64,000 nt of DNA from Corallococcus macrosporus DSM 14697 (GCF_002305895.1 NZ_CP022203.1:4566501-4630500), one strand, 5' to 3'. Counted from the first letter of the stretch, positions 56,043 through 64,000 are shown. Made by a program: numbers and translations. The notes: generated by a model from the letters alone, not told the origin.

Positions 56043-56070
56043 AATCTGCCAGCCCGGGGGGGGCTGTCAA
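56043..56070 (-). promoter_or_regulatory. Promoter of the mrp operon
   Basis: On the - strand: -35 TTGACA (56065-56070, consensus), 16-base spacer, -10 CAGATT (56043-56048). The expected start near 56036 gives a ~50-base leader before the ATG at 55986. This also excludes the longer reading-frame start at 56070. Confidence 0.5.
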
Positions 56071-56134
56071 CGTCGTTTAACGGGGCTGTACGCGTAGCGC
56101 ACCCTGTAGGTCCCAGGCCCGGTTGCTGAGTGTC

Positions 56135-56151
56135 GGCCCGCTGAACGGGCC
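56135..56151 (-). terminator. Hairpin downstream of the lipoprotein gene
   Basis: A 6-bp GC stem (56135-56140 with 56146-56151) and 5-base loop, 52 bases past the lipoprotein stop and upstream of the mrp promoter. No T-run. Weak terminator candidate. Confidence 0.4.
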
Positions 56152-56202
56152 TATCAGCACGGCTGGTGCGGGCCCCTGCCGGAAGGACGAGGGCCCGGTG
56201 CG

Positions 56203-56805
56203 CTACTCGATTGCCGCGATGCGGTACTCGCCGTCCTCGAGGACGAGCCGGACGGCGCGCTCGTCGCCCAGGGGGAACACGGCTTCGCCCGCGCCCACGC
56301 GGACGTGCGTGTTGAGCGCAAGTTTCGCGCGGCGGAGGCGCTCCTTGGCGAGGGGCTCACGCTCGAAGTCCTCGCGGAGGCGTTCGGGTGTGTAGCGCGC
56401 ACGAAGAGGACCGGCGAGCTGGCCCCAGGCGGCCTTCCATTCTCGGCCTTCTACGTTGTCAATGAAGCGGCGGAGCGCGGCGCGGGGCACATCGGCGGGC
56501 CGGGCTTCGACGACGCGCCACCCTTCGGGCGTCTGGGCGACCGTCAGCGAAGGTGCCCGCGCTTCGAGCAAGGACGCACCGACGCGGACATCCGCAGCCC
56601 TGGCGCTCCGGGCCTCCGGATCAGCGTAGCGCTCCAGGAACGCGACCTCGTCATCCGGGCCACCAGCGGTCAGCGCGTAGGCTTCCTGGACACGCCCCTC
56701 CTCGAGCGCACGGGCGTAAGCCTCCGCGACGGAGGTGGGCTCGCGCGACGTGGTCGCACAGCCTGTCAGAAAGACGCAGGCGGCCAGGGTACGACTCGTG
56801 AACAT
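56203..56805 (-). CDS. Predicted lipoprotein of unknown function
   Basis: 200 residues with a lipobox near residues 12-15 (LTGC, Cys about 15). The mature part has two similar ~70-residue stretches (around VAEAYARALEEGRVQEAYALT and ALRRFIDNVEGREWKAAWGQL), each starting with a helical NTF2-like pattern and ending in a short strand region. This suggests two related small domains. No family named with confidence. It stands alone, with the AAA-PIN pair upstream. Confidence 0.78.
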   Translation of the reverse strand: MFTSRTLAACVFLTGCATTSREPTSVAEAYARALEEGRVQEAYALTAGGPDDEVAFLERYADPEARSARAADVRVGASLLEARAPSLTVAQTPEGWRVVEARPADVPRAALRRFIDNVEGREWKAAWGQLAGPLRARYTPERLREDFEREPLAKERLRRAKLALNTHVRVGAGEAVFPLGDERAVRLVLEDGEYRIAAIE

Positions 56806-56912
56806 CCCGGGAGGATAGCCGCATGGGCGCTCCTGCCCAACGGGCCTTCATCAGACAGGACTCACCCGCCTGTCGTCGAGGGAGCCACGGCTGAAGGGCC
56901 TGGTTGAACTCC

Positions 56913-57398
56913 TCACATCGTGGGCAGTCTGTCGAACCGATGAAGTTGCTGATCGAGCGACCAGATATAGACCCGACGTCCCGGATTGAGATCACACTGC
57001 CTCATCCACTCCTTCTGAATGGTCAAGTCGCCCAGACCACTGCCCTTTCCCTTGGCATCCGAGCGCATCGCCCAGTCCGGAAACTCGACGAGCCAAGTCG
57101 CAAGTTCCTTGGCTTGGAAAAACGGCGTGGGGCGAAACGGCAGGTCTCCCTTGAGCGCCTCGGTCACGAACTTCACAAAGGCTGTAGCCGCCTTTCGTCT
57201 GGCCTGGCCCTGCATCGAACACTGGCCGATGTGGTTCCCAGTTTCTAAAATCGAGGTCATCGGAAGCAACAGAGTGTCGCCCGCCTTGATTTTGTCCTTC
57301 AACTGATTCTGAAACCCGCGGGCATTCGAACTCAACTTGGGAACCGCAAGGATTTCACAGAGGATACTGGTGTCGAGCAGCACCACGTTCTCGCTCAT
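56913..57398 (-). CDS. PIN-domain protein, second gene of the AAA-PIN pair
   Basis: 161 residues. The four acidic residues of a PIN nuclease are in place: Asp9 in LLDTSIL, Glu52 in SILETGN, Asp124 in GLGDLTI and Asp149 in WSLDQQL. PIN domains cut RNA (sometimes DNA) with bound Mg/Mn; most toxins of VapC type are ~130 residues, so this is slightly longer, with a Gln/Lys/Arg-rich insertion around 60-85. It overlaps the AAA gene by 4 bases (ATGA), so the two are translationally coupled. Base composition is clearly less GC-rich than its neighbours. No antitoxin-like gene accompanies it; the AAA partner fills the place of one. Confidence 0.8.
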   Translation of the reverse strand: MSENVVLLDTSILCEILAVPKLSSNARGFQNQLKDKIKAGDTLLLPMTSILETGNHIGQCSMQGQARRKAATAFVKFVTEALKGDLPFRPTPFFQAKELATWLVEFPDWAMRSDAKGKGSGLGDLTIQKEWMRQCDLNPGRRVYIWSLDQQLHRFDRLPTM

Positions 57399-58711
57399 GT
57401 CTCCTCACCCGAGTGCTGAAGGAATTCGAAGAACTCCTGGGTTCGTTGGAGTGCCTGTTCGGCGTCCGGGGGGGTCTTGAGGAAGCGATCGAGAATTCCT
57501 TGGGTGACGAGCCTCCCGATCGGGCCTTGTGCCACTAGATCCGGGTAACGCTCCAGATCTTGCAACCGCATCAATCGACTGTCGCCTTGCTCTGGATCTC
57601 GGTAGCAAGCCACGACATCCGGAATAGACTCCACTGGAATCGCGTCGAGGAGCGCTGGATTATGGGTGGTCAGGAGCACGCGCAACGCACGCTGCTTCGC
57701 CACCGCCTGGATGCGGTCGAGCAGGCTCTCAGCACGGCTCGGATGGACGCCGTTGTCAATCTCTTCAATGACTACCATGGCGCCCTCGGGAACCGACAAG
57801 AGCGCTGCGGCGACCGCAAGAACACGAAGTGTGCCGTCGGAGAGCAGCGCGGCATCCGTCTCACGCTCTTCTGTTCCAAACGACTCGGTCAGTTTCACCA
57901 TCACTTCCCCTCGAGGTCCATCCAGGAAGCCTATGTCGAGGATGTCCTGCTCTGGTAGCGAGCGGACGAACTCCAGGACCTGCTCTTTTCCCTCCGAAGA
58001 GGCACAGAGTTCATGAAGCACCGCAGAGACGTTTGCACCATCTCCCCGCAGGATTCGCTCCACGAGAAAACTGTACTCGCGCATCCGCCCCGGAACCGGA
58101 TCTAAGAAGAGAACAGCCTCAAGCGAGCGCCTGAGCCGCTCGGCTGCGACAGGGATTTCCTTCTGAGAACGTGCGTGCGTGCTTCCGAATCGCGCGGGCG
58201 TCGTCAACTGGGTAAAAACCGCCTGCTGGTCAATGCAAGTGACCCGTGGCTTCTTCCCGCCTCGAGCGAAGTTGTTGTAGGCAACCTGGATTTCGTTGCT
58301 GTACTCCGTCGCGGGCTTCTCAATTTGGTACAGCGAAGCCCCAGTATCGCCGCCCCACATCCACAACTTTTCATCGACGATCCGCATGCCTAGGCTATCG
58401 ACCTCCAGCTTCATCTGGAGTTGAAGATCTGGCCCCGAATCGTCGGAGATCATGCAATCGTAGCCGAAGGATACCGCTTCACCATGGGTGAGATTGAGCG
58501 GTGTGCCTCGCACGGAGAGTTCTCGATCCTTGAGGACCATCACCAAATCGCTCAACCGGCGCCCTTTGGCAATCCAAGCCAGCAGTTGAATCGCCTCGAT
58601 GAGGTTGCTCTTTCCAGACGCATTGGCTCCGATGAGCACCGTCAACTCGGCGAGCGGAAGCGTTGCGGACCTGTAGCTCTTGAAGTTCTCGAGGGTAATG
58701 CTTTGGAGCAT
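57395..58711 (-). CDS. AAA-family ATPase of the ABC/SMC-like type, first gene of the AAA-PIN pair
   Basis: 438 residues. Opens with LQSITLENFKSYRSATLPL, the start typical of RecF/SMC-like and OLD-like ATPases. Walker A GANASGKSN (28-36); signature-like LLSDGTLRVLAVAAALL; Walker B VVIEEIDNGVHPS; H-loop TTHNPALLDAIP. Inserted helical and beta parts (about 60-250) are the usual place for a target-sensing domain. No nuclease (TOPRIM) domain follows, unlike OLD or GajA. It is coupled by a 4-base overlap to the PIN gene. Codon use and GC are lower than around it, suggesting transfer. Such paired ATPase-effector operons are common in phage defence (for example PARIS, Septu); this pairing is not one I can name. 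Confidence 0.88.
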   Translation of the reverse strand: MLQSITLENFKSYRSATLPLAELTVLIGANASGKSNLIEAIQLLAWIAKGRRLSDLVMVLKDRELSVRGTPLNLTHGEAVSFGYDCMISDDSGPDLQLQMKLEVDSLGMRIVDEKLWMWGGDTGASLYQIEKPATEYSNEIQVAYNNFARGGKKPRVTCIDQQAVFTQLTTPARFGSTHARSQKEIPVAAERLRRSLEAVLFLDPVPGRMREYSFLVERILRGDGANVSAVLHELCASSEGKEQVLEFVRSLPEQDILDIGFLDGPRGEVMVKLTESFGTEERETDAALLSDGTLRVLAVAAALLSVPEGAMVVIEEIDNGVHPSRAESLLDRIQAVAKQRALRVLLTTHNPALLDAIPVESIPDVVACYRDPEQGDSRLMRLQDLERYPDLVAQGPIGRLVTQGILDRFLKTPPDAEQALQRTQEFFEFLQHSGEET

Positions 58712-58742
58712 GACGGTCTGTCCGGGGAGGTTAGGCGTGAAT

Positions 58743-58860
58743 CTACGGTACGGGCAGCATCTCCGCCATTTTGGTGCGTAGGGCGAAGCCGGGAGCGTTC
58801 GACGCCCGAGCGAGGCCGTCAGCGCGTGCCAGTGAGCCCACAGCGTCAGTGCAGATACGA
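58743..58860 (-). pseudogene. Possible gene remnant between lpxR-like gene and the AAA gene
   Basis: A short open stretch ends at a stop 31 bases before the AAA start and reads like a natural protein C-terminus (about SLARADGLARASNAPGFALR, then TKMAEMLPVP). It begins where the LpxR-like gene ends in another frame. It may be the tail of a gene lost when the AAA-PIN pair entered, or chance. Family unknown. Confidence 0.25.
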
Positions 58861-59898
58861 TAGCTGAATCTGGGTGAACCGGTGACCTGACAAAAGCGGA
58901 TTGGGCGGGTCGGCCATCTCCTGCGAGCGGAACACCATGCCCAGGCCGAACTGGAACCCACCCGTTCGGAACGCCGCGCCGAACTCGCTGTCCCCCACGA
59001 TGGGCGCCTTCCGCACGCTGATGCTCGGCCGGAACAGCGTGCCATCGAGGAACAGGTTCCGCGCCACCACCCTCACCTGCCCCCGGGCGTACAGGTAGGC
59101 CTCCCAGGCGCGTTCGTCGCGAAGCGGCAGGGCCTCCGAGCGCGGCTCACCACACCGCCCCCGTCGCTCCTCCAGTCCCTCCAGCACGGACGGCATTATG
59201 GGCGCCAGGCCATACGGGCGGGCGAGGTAGCCCACACGGACCGTCCCGCCCAGGCTCCCATTCACGAACACCGTGCCCAGCATCGCGCCGGCGGACCACG
59301 TCACATCCACCACGGGGCTCCAGAGCAACGGCTGCTCGTGGAGCGCGGAGAAGTGGAACGCGGGCTCCGTGGGGAGCTGCTTCTCCCAGCCCACCGGAAT
59401 CCGCGCCACCGTGTGCCCGAAGAGGTTGTTCAACGTCCGGTGCAGCCACCGCTGCGTCTGCGCCGCTCCGGACGCCGGCCCCGTAACCCCCACCGTGGCC
59501 TGAAGCGTCAGCCGCGATGCGTCCGCCGGCGCCCGCCCCGCCCGGATGTGCTGGAAGAGGACGCCGCCGTGCAGCCAGCCGCCATAGGGCCGGTCGTTCG
59601 GGTTCGGGAACACCGCCTGCTCCGGCAACGGAACGATGCGGCTCGGCGTGTACATGTTCTGCGCCAGCGACCCGCCGCACAGGTACCGGTGCTCCACACC
59701 GTCCGGAAGCCTCAGCGTCCGCGCGATGGACCGGCACCCGTCGTACTCACCGAAGTGCTCCAGGCGGACGCCGTTCGTATAGAGCCGGTCGCTCTTGGCC
59801 AACACGTCATTCTCGAAGTGGAGGCTCGTGACGAAGGGCAGCTTCTCCTCCGCCTGAGCCAGCCAGGATGCGGTCAGCAGCGCGAGTGCCTTCAGCAT
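58846..59898 (-). CDS. Lipid A 3'-O-deacylase, LpxR-like (DUF2219)
   Basis: 350 residues with a short signal peptide (about 1-16). Outer-membrane beta barrel that in enterobacteria removes the 3'-acyloxyacyl chain of lipid A. Active-site-like motif FENDVL (Asn30, Asp31) and Thr41 in YTNG; further family motifs QNMYTP, DRPYGGWL and a conserved His in FGHTVARIPVGWE. It ends in a strand-like IQLSYLH. The SppA gene lies 25 bases upstream on the same strand, so both envelope genes may be co-transcribed. Confidence 0.85.
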   Translation of the reverse strand: MLKALALLTASWLAQAEEKLPFVTSLHFENDVLAKSDRLYTNGVRLEHFGEYDGCRSIARTLRLPDGVEHRYLCGGSLAQNMYTPSRIVPLPEQAVFPNPNDRPYGGWLHGGVLFQHIRAGRAPADASRLTLQATVGVTGPASGAAQTQRWLHRTLNNLFGHTVARIPVGWEKQLPTEPAFHFSALHEQPLLWSPVVDVTWSAGAMLGTVFVNGSLGGTVRVGYLARPYGLAPIMPSVLEGLEERRGRCGEPRSEALPLRDERAWEAYLYARGQVRVVARNLFLDGTLFRPSISVRKAPIVGDSEFGAAFRTGGFQFGLGMVFRSQEMADPPNPLLSGHRFTQIQLSYLH

Positions 59899-59923
59899 CC
59901 CTCCAGTCTACCGCTGGCGCCCG

Positions 59924-61735
59924 TCAGTCCCCGAACGGCCACTGGTCAGCGGGCAACACTCGACCCACCACGTCGGCCACGTCGAAGCGCGCACCCTCAC
60001 CCTCGAACGCCTCCGCGCCCCCGAGCCCGTTGAAGCTCAGCGCCGTGGGACACAGCGCATACGTCTGCGCATGGGACGCCCCCATCAGCAGACGCAGCAG
60101 GTTCACCCGCTGCTTGGGCCCGCCATAGGTCATGATTTCAAACCGCTCCGCCGCCGGCACCTTCGCCAGCGACAGCGCATGGCGGCACGCCTCCTCGAAG
60201 CCCCCGACCTGGTCCACCAGCCCCACGGCCTTCCCGCGCATGCCCGAGTACACGCGGCCCTCCGCCAACTGGTGGATCTCCTCCTTCGTCCGCCCCCGCC
60301 CCTTCGCGACGATGTCCAGGAACGCCTGGTACATCTCCTCGACCTCGGCCTCCAGCGTCGCCAGCTCCCGCGGCGTGAAGTCCCGCGCCATCGAGAAGAT
60401 GGCCGCGTTCTGCCCCCGGGTCAGCACCGCCTTGTGCACCCCGAGCTTCTCCATCAGCCCGGACACGTCGAACTTGCCGGCGAAGACGCCAATGGAGCCC
60501 ACCATGGCGTGCGGCGCGGACCAGATCTCCTTCGCGCCCACCGCCACCATGTACCCGGCGCTGGCGCACACCCGGTCCATGTACGCGATGACGGGCTTCT
60601 TCCGCGCCACGCGCTGCACCGCCTCCAGCATCTGCTCCGACGCCAGCGGCGTCCCGCCCGGGCTGCTGATGTAGACGACCACCGCCTTGGAGCGCCTGTC
60701 CCGCCCCGCAGCGCGCAAGGCCTTTACCACCCGGTCCGCGCTCGCCATCTTCCCGCTGGCGCCCTTGCCGGGGACGATGATTCCCGACACGGGCACCACC
60801 GCGACGCGCGGGTTGCGCCGCAGCCGCTTCCAACGCACCGGCGGGAACGGCACCGTGGAGCGGTACGTCTCCATCGGCTCCAGCTCCGTCTCCTCGTCCC
60901 CTGCCTTCGCCAGCCCCAGGTGCGTGGGCAGGCTCGCCTCGCTCACCAGCGCGTCCACCAGCCCCGTGTCCAGCGCGCGCCGGGCACTGAAGGGCCCCTG
61001 GTCGATCAGCGCCCGGACCTCCTCCGGCGTCTTCCGCCTTCCCCGGGCCACCACGTCCACCAGGTCCGCGTAGCGCTCATCCAGGAACGACTCCACCGTC
61101 CGCGTCTGGATGTCCGACACCACGGGCGAGGTGAAGAGCTCCGGCGCCGTCTTGTAGTCCCCGCGCCGGACGAAGTGCGGCCGGATGCCCACTCGGGACA
61201 GGCCCACGCCCAGGGCCGTCGTTTCGGCCGCGTAGCCCACCAGCTCCACGCGGCCCATGGGGGCCAGGAGCACCTCGTCCGCCGCGCACAGGAGGGCATA
61301 CGCCTCGTTGTCCACGTGGACCGCCCAGCCCACCACCCGCTTCCCCTGGGCCCGGAACGCCGTCAGCACGGCCACCAGGGCGTCCCGCTTCGCCGCGGGC
61401 ACGGCCAGGTCCTCCACCTCCAGGAGGATGCCCTTCACCCGGCCATCCTTCGCCAGCAGCTCCAACGATTCGCGCAGGCGCTCCACGGACGTGACGTCCG
61501 AGGGCTCCGGCCGGTTGCCACCGAGTTGCACCCGGCGGCGCCGCTCCCGGTACGGCGGATCCCCCGTCAGCCGGAAGCGGACGTAGGCGGGCCGGTGGCT
61601 GGCGGCCAGCATCCGGAAGGGGGCGCCCAGCAGTGTGGCCAGGAGGAGATACAGGTTGGCGAGGACGATGAAGGGCAGGCGCAGCATGGCGTCCGGAATG
61701 GAAATGTGGGTCCCCGGCCCGTAATGGACGCTCAC
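59924..61735 (-). CDS. sppA: Signal peptide peptidase SppA (protease IV)
   Basis: 603 residues, full double-domain form. Membrane serine protease that degrades leftover signal peptides. N-terminal hydrophobic segment (about 17-40, MLRLPFIVLANLYLLLATLL); catalytic Lys195 in RRGDYKTAPE of the first S49 domain and Ser392 in CASAGYMVA of the second, the same split dyad as in the E. coli enzyme. The GTG at 61735 is the longest start; an ATG at 61687 placing MLRLPFIV at the N-terminus is a good alternative. Divergent from the small + strand gene, with 57 bases between. Confidence 0.93.
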   Translation of the reverse strand: MSVHYGPGTHISIPDAMLRLPFIVLANLYLLLATLLGAPFRMLAASHRPAYVRFRLTGDPPYRERRRRVQLGGNRPEPSDVTSVERLRESLELLAKDGRVKGILLEVEDLAVPAAKRDALVAVLTAFRAQGKRVVGWAVHVDNEAYALLCAADEVLLAPMGRVELVGYAAETTALGVGLSRVGIRPHFVRRGDYKTAPELFTSPVVSDIQTRTVESFLDERYADLVDVVARGRRKTPEEVRALIDQGPFSARRALDTGLVDALVSEASLPTHLGLAKAGDEETELEPMETYRSTVPFPPVRWKRLRRNPRVAVVPVSGIIVPGKGASGKMASADRVVKALRAAGRDRRSKAVVVYISSPGGTPLASEQMLEAVQRVARKKPVIAYMDRVCASAGYMVAVGAKEIWSAPHAMVGSIGVFAGKFDVSGLMEKLGVHKAVLTRGQNAAIFSMARDFTPRELATLEAEVEEMYQAFLDIVAKGRGRTKEEIHQLAEGRVYSGMRGKAVGLVDQVGGFEEACRHALSLAKVPAAERFEIMTYGGPKQRVNLLRLLMGASHAQTYALCPTALSFNGLGGAEAFEGEGARFDVADVVGRVLPADQWPFGD

Positions 61736-61792
61736 TCGGGGTGCAAGCCCTGTTCAGTCCATCCGTTGGGTCGTGATAGCCTCCCCGGCCAT

Positions 61793-62137
61793 ATGCGATT
61801 CCTCGTTCCCCGGTTGCTCCTCGTCCTCGCGCTCAGCTCGGGTGGTGCCGCGCTGGCCCAACCTCGCAAGCAGGTCCAGGAGTTCGAGGCCCCCCGCGAG
61901 ATGACCGCGGAGGAGCGTGAGGCCGCCAAGCAGCGCGCCATGGGCAACAACCTCAACGCCTACGGCAAGGACGTCCAGCTCAAGCAGAAGCCCATCCCCT
62001 GGATGGCCATTGGCCTGGCGGGGCTCGTGTTCGTGGGGGCCGTGCCCTTCGCCATCCGCGCCTACCGCAACACGTCCAAGGACATCGCGGGGCAGAACAC
62101 CTTCGGCGCCAACCGTGGCGACGACGAAGTGGCCTGA
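61793..62137 (+). CDS. Small membrane protein of unknown function
   Basis: 114 residues. Signal-like N-terminus (1-22, ending in AAALAQ); an acidic/basic helical stretch (about 30-60); one membrane helix (about 66-83, PWMAIGLAGLVFVGAVPF); a short tail. If the first segment is cleaved it is a single-pass membrane protein. No family recognised. The ATG at 61793 is chosen because coding character starts there; the longer frame upstream is a shadow of sppA. No clear ribosome site. The only right-half gene on the + strand, divergent from sppA and convergent with rtcA. Confidence 0.8.
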   Translation: MRFLVPRLLLVLALSSGGAALAQPRKQVQEFEAPREMTAEEREAAKQRAMGNNLNAYGKDVQLKQKPIPWMAIGLAGLVFVGAVPFAIRAYRNTSKDIAGQNTFGANRGDDEVA

Positions 62138-62142
62138 AGCCC

Positions 62143-62173
62143 GTCCGGCCTCACTCCCTCAGGCCGGCCGGAC
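62143..62173. terminator. Bidirectional hairpin between convergent genes
   Basis: Bases 62143-62150 and 62166-62173 form a perfect 8-bp GC stem with a 15-base loop, between the + strand small gene and rtcA and over the rtcA stop codon. It could end both transcripts. No T-run on either side. Confidence 0.5.
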
Positions 62174-63241
62174 CTCCACTGAACCGCCCGCCTCCACCGT
62201 GACGCGCACCGGAAGGAAGCGCTCCACGACGCGGGCGTGGGTGGTGAGGTGGTCGGTGATTCGCGCCGCCGTGAAGCGCGTGGTGCCCGGCGACGCCGGC
62301 CCCAGGCGCCCGGCGGCCAGCAGCGCGGCGGGCAGGAGGATCTGATCCGCCAGGTGCTCGTCGAGCGCCCCACCCGTCTCCATGAACCCCGCCAGGGCCT
62401 CGCCCGCCTCGCGGCCCACGTCCTCGGCGGGCCGGCCGCGCTCCCCCAGCGCGGTGAAGCCCGCGATGGTGTGCTCGAACTGCGCCAGGACGAAGGTCAC
62501 CGTCCCCACCGAGCGCGTCACCGCCAGCGGCCGGTTGTCCGCCTCCGCCAGGATGCCGCGCTCACGCAGCGCCCCCACGGCGGCGCGCGACTGACGCTCG
62601 GCGATGGTGAAGGGCAGCCCGCCGGTGAAGGACGACACGCGCACCTCGCGGAGCATGCCGCGCGCGGGCAGCTCCACCAGCAGGGGCGGCTCCTGCGGCG
62701 CCCCCACCTCCGCGACAAGCTCCCCCGCGCCCTCCGGGTAGAAGCCGGCGTGGACCAGGGACAGCAGCACGGGCAGCCCGTACGCGTGCGCCACCGGCTG
62801 CCAGACGGTGGCCACGTAGTGGAAGCTGGGGCTGTGGGACAGGTGCGTGCCGCCTCGCAGCGTCAGGCGCCCGCCGCCGGCCAGGGCCAGCGGATAGACG
62901 AGGCACTGGAAGAGCAGCGGCGTGCTGCCCGCGGTGCCCACCTCCAGCAGGTAGTCCCCGGGGCGCACGGGGCCCGGGGTGAAGGACAGCTCGGACGCGC
63001 CGACGGTGGCGCCCTCCGAGGACGCGGCGCCGCCACACAGGGCCTCCGCGCCGCGCACGCAGGCCAGGTGCTGGGGACGCAGACCGGGCGGCTCACGTCG
63101 CTCGCGCAGGCGCGTGAGGTGGAACGGGCGGCCGGTGATGAGCGACAACGACAACGCGGAGCGGAGAATCTGCCCGCCCCCTTCGCCCTCACTCCCATCC
63201 AGACGCACCAGCCCGGAGTCGGGCCCCTGGGTGCCGGTCAT
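62159..63241 (-). CDS. rtcA: RNA 3'-terminal phosphate cyclase
   Basis: 360 residues from the ATG at 63241 (MTGTQGPDSGLVRLDG), preceded by a GGAGG ribosome site; the frame is open to 63304 but those residues are not family-like. Converts an RNA 3'-phosphate to a 2',3'-cyclic phosphate through an enzyme-adenylate. Motifs: GSEGEGGGQILR near the start, the Arg/Glu-rich cyclase blocks, and the adenylated His in ALDEHLADQ near the C-terminus. RtcB and RtcR, its usual partners, are not in the window. It lies upstream of the CocE-like gene by sequence but is read in the same direction. Confidence 0.93.
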   Translation of the reverse strand: MTGTQGPDSGLVRLDGSEGEGGGQILRSALSLSLITGRPFHLTRLRERREPPGLRPQHLACVRGAEALCGGAASSEGATVGASELSFTPGPVRPGDYLLEVGTAGSTPLLFQCLVYPLALAGGGRLTLRGGTHLSHSPSFHYVATVWQPVAHAYGLPVLLSLVHAGFYPEGAGELVAEVGAPQEPPLLVELPARGMLREVRVSSFTGGLPFTIAERQSRAAVGALRERGILAEADNRPLAVTRSVGTVTFVLAQFEHTIAGFTALGERGRPAEDVGREAGEALAGFMETGGALDEHLADQILLPAALLAAGRLGPASPGTTRFTAARITDHLTTHARVVERFLPVRVTVEAGGSVEVRPA

Positions 63242-63358
63242 GTCCCTCCCGCCTGGGGTGCCACCGCGTGAAGGCCCAGGGTAACAGGAACGCAAGGCCC
63301 GCACCCGCAGGACTACGCCCGTCCCTCCACCGCTGTACAGAAGCAGCCCTGATGGCGG

Positions 63359-64000
63359 CTACTCGTCCAGGGCCGGAAGCACGCCCACCCGGACGAAGCT
63401 CGGGTTCGCCGCGGAGTGGTAGACGCGGTGGAAGGCCCGCGTGAAGTGCTCCTCCTTCGCCTCGAAGATGTTGGGCACCCAGGTCTGCGGGTTGCGGTCG
63501 ATGAACGGGAACCAGCTCGACTGGACCTGGATCATCACGCGGTGCCCGCGCTGGAAGGTGTGGAACACGTCGTTGATGACGAAGCGCACCTTCGTCACCT
63601 CGCCGGGCTTGAAGGGCTTGGGCTCGCTGAAGCTGTCGCGGAAGCGCCCGCGGAAGGGCTCGCCGCGCACCAGCGTCTGCTGATGGCCCCGGTTCTTCTT
63701 CCCCTTCTCCTCGTCCCCCTTGCGCCAGCCGCGCACCTTGCCCGGGTTGACGTCCACCAGCTTCACCACCCAGTCCGCGTCGGTGCCTGTCGTGGAAACC
63801 CACAGCTCCGCCTCCAGCGGCCCGGCCACGGTGAAGTCGCGCTCCAGCGGCTCCGTCTCGAACACCAGCACGTCCGGCCGGCGCGCGGCGAAGCGCTGAT
63901 CCTCCGTCATGTACTCCTTGCTCCAGCCCGTCATCATCTCCTGCGTGTACGGCACGGGCTTGGCCGGGTCGCTCACGTACTCGGCGAAGGACGCACCCGT
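63359..64000 (-). CDS. CocE/NonD-family hydrolase, C-terminal part (5' end outside window)
   Basis: 214 residues visible, open to the right edge. The sequence matches the beta-sandwich C-terminal domain of the X-Pro dipeptidyl-peptidase/CocE family: LVFETEPLERDFTVAGPLEAELWVSTTGTDADWVVKLVDV, then RFVINDVFHTFQRGHRVMIQVQSSWFP. This domain shapes the substrate pocket; the alpha/beta-hydrolase domain with the catalytic Ser, Asp and His lies outside. Likely substrate esters or N-terminal Pro peptides; not determinable. Ends with TAG at 63359. The gene lies 54 bases from the open frame of rtcA. Confidence 0.85.
   Translation of the reverse strand, partial: TGASFAEYVSDPAKPVPYTQEMMTGWSKEYMTEDQRFAARRPDVLVFETEPLERDFTVAGPLEAELWVSTTGTDADWVVKLVDVNPGKVRGWRKGDEEKGKKNRGHQQTLVRGEPFRGRFRDSFSEPKPFKPGEVTKVRFVINDVFHTFQRGHRVMIQVQSSWFPFIDRNPQTWVPNIFEAKEEHFTRAFHRVYHSAANPSFVRVGVLPALDE

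Noticed and set aside
55987-56070. Longer start for the Mrp/ApbC gene
   Set aside because: The extra 28 residues cover the promoter and the family N-terminus matches the ATG at 55986.
57395-58711. Identification of the AAA protein as GajA or OLD nuclease
   Set aside because: No C-terminal TOPRIM domain; the protein is too short and ends after the ATPase fold.
60071-62137. 688-residue + strand frame ending with the small membrane protein
   Set aside because: Only the last 114 residues have coding character; the rest is antisense to sppA. The start at 61793 is used instead.

Overview
The window is very GC-rich with strong GC3 bias, and its gene content (a giant NRPS-PKS, a PilZ protein, a MiaB/carbonic-anhydrase pair, many predicted lipoproteins, several fatty-acid catabolism genes) points to a myxobacterium, most likely the Myxococcus/Corallococcus group. 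This is inference from gene content and style; no 16S or other marker is present.

The left half (1-30586, + strand) is the 3' part of a hybrid NRPS-PKS assembly line, cut off by the window's left edge. The order is (A)-T / C-A(Ser)-T / C-A-T / KS-AT-ACP / C-[broken A with an embedded luciferase-like monooxygenase, no T] / C-A(Ser)-T / four C-A-T modules / TE. The line is split into two reading frames that overlap near 11.45-11.66 kb. Domain homology passes from one frame to the other without loss, so a one-base frameshift (real or a sequence error) inside one giant gene is the best reading. The two predicted Ser A domains are nearly identical in DNA (constant offset 13247), and three later A domains are also close copies. 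The malonyl-PKS plus monooxygenase pseudo-module recalls assembly lines that make alpha-keto units, such as myxoprincomide; this comparison is from memory.

The right half (30573-64000) is ordinary chromosome, almost all on the - strand. It runs: patatin-like phospholipase; DedA protein; cNMP-binding protein; gamma carbonic anhydrase + miaB; coiled-coil protein + CoxE-like VWA protein; PilZ protein + RNA m5U methyltransferase; thiolase + two-subunit CoA-transferase; WD40 lipoprotein; rpsA; a beta-oxidation operon (3-hydroxyacyl-CoA dehydrogenase, enoyl-CoA hydratase, a secreted protein, two acyl-CoA dehydrogenases and a small AgmX/TonB-C-like protein); an Mrp/ApbC operon; a lipoprotein; a foreign-looking AAA ATPase + PIN-nuclease pair; LpxR-like lipid A deacylase; SppA; a small membrane protein (+ strand); RtcA; and the C-terminal part of a CocE/NonD-type hydrolase running off the right edge.

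The fatty-acid genes on both sides of rpsA could together take acyl-CoA to acetyl-CoA and acetoacetate. The AAA-PIN pair (56913-58711) has lower GC than its surroundings, overlapping genes and a full PIN acidic quartet. It is the best candidate for an undescribed defence-type system. Several perfect GC-rich hairpins without U-tracts lie just after stop codons and look like the local terminator style. No tRNA, rRNA, CRISPR array or intact insertion sequence was seen.
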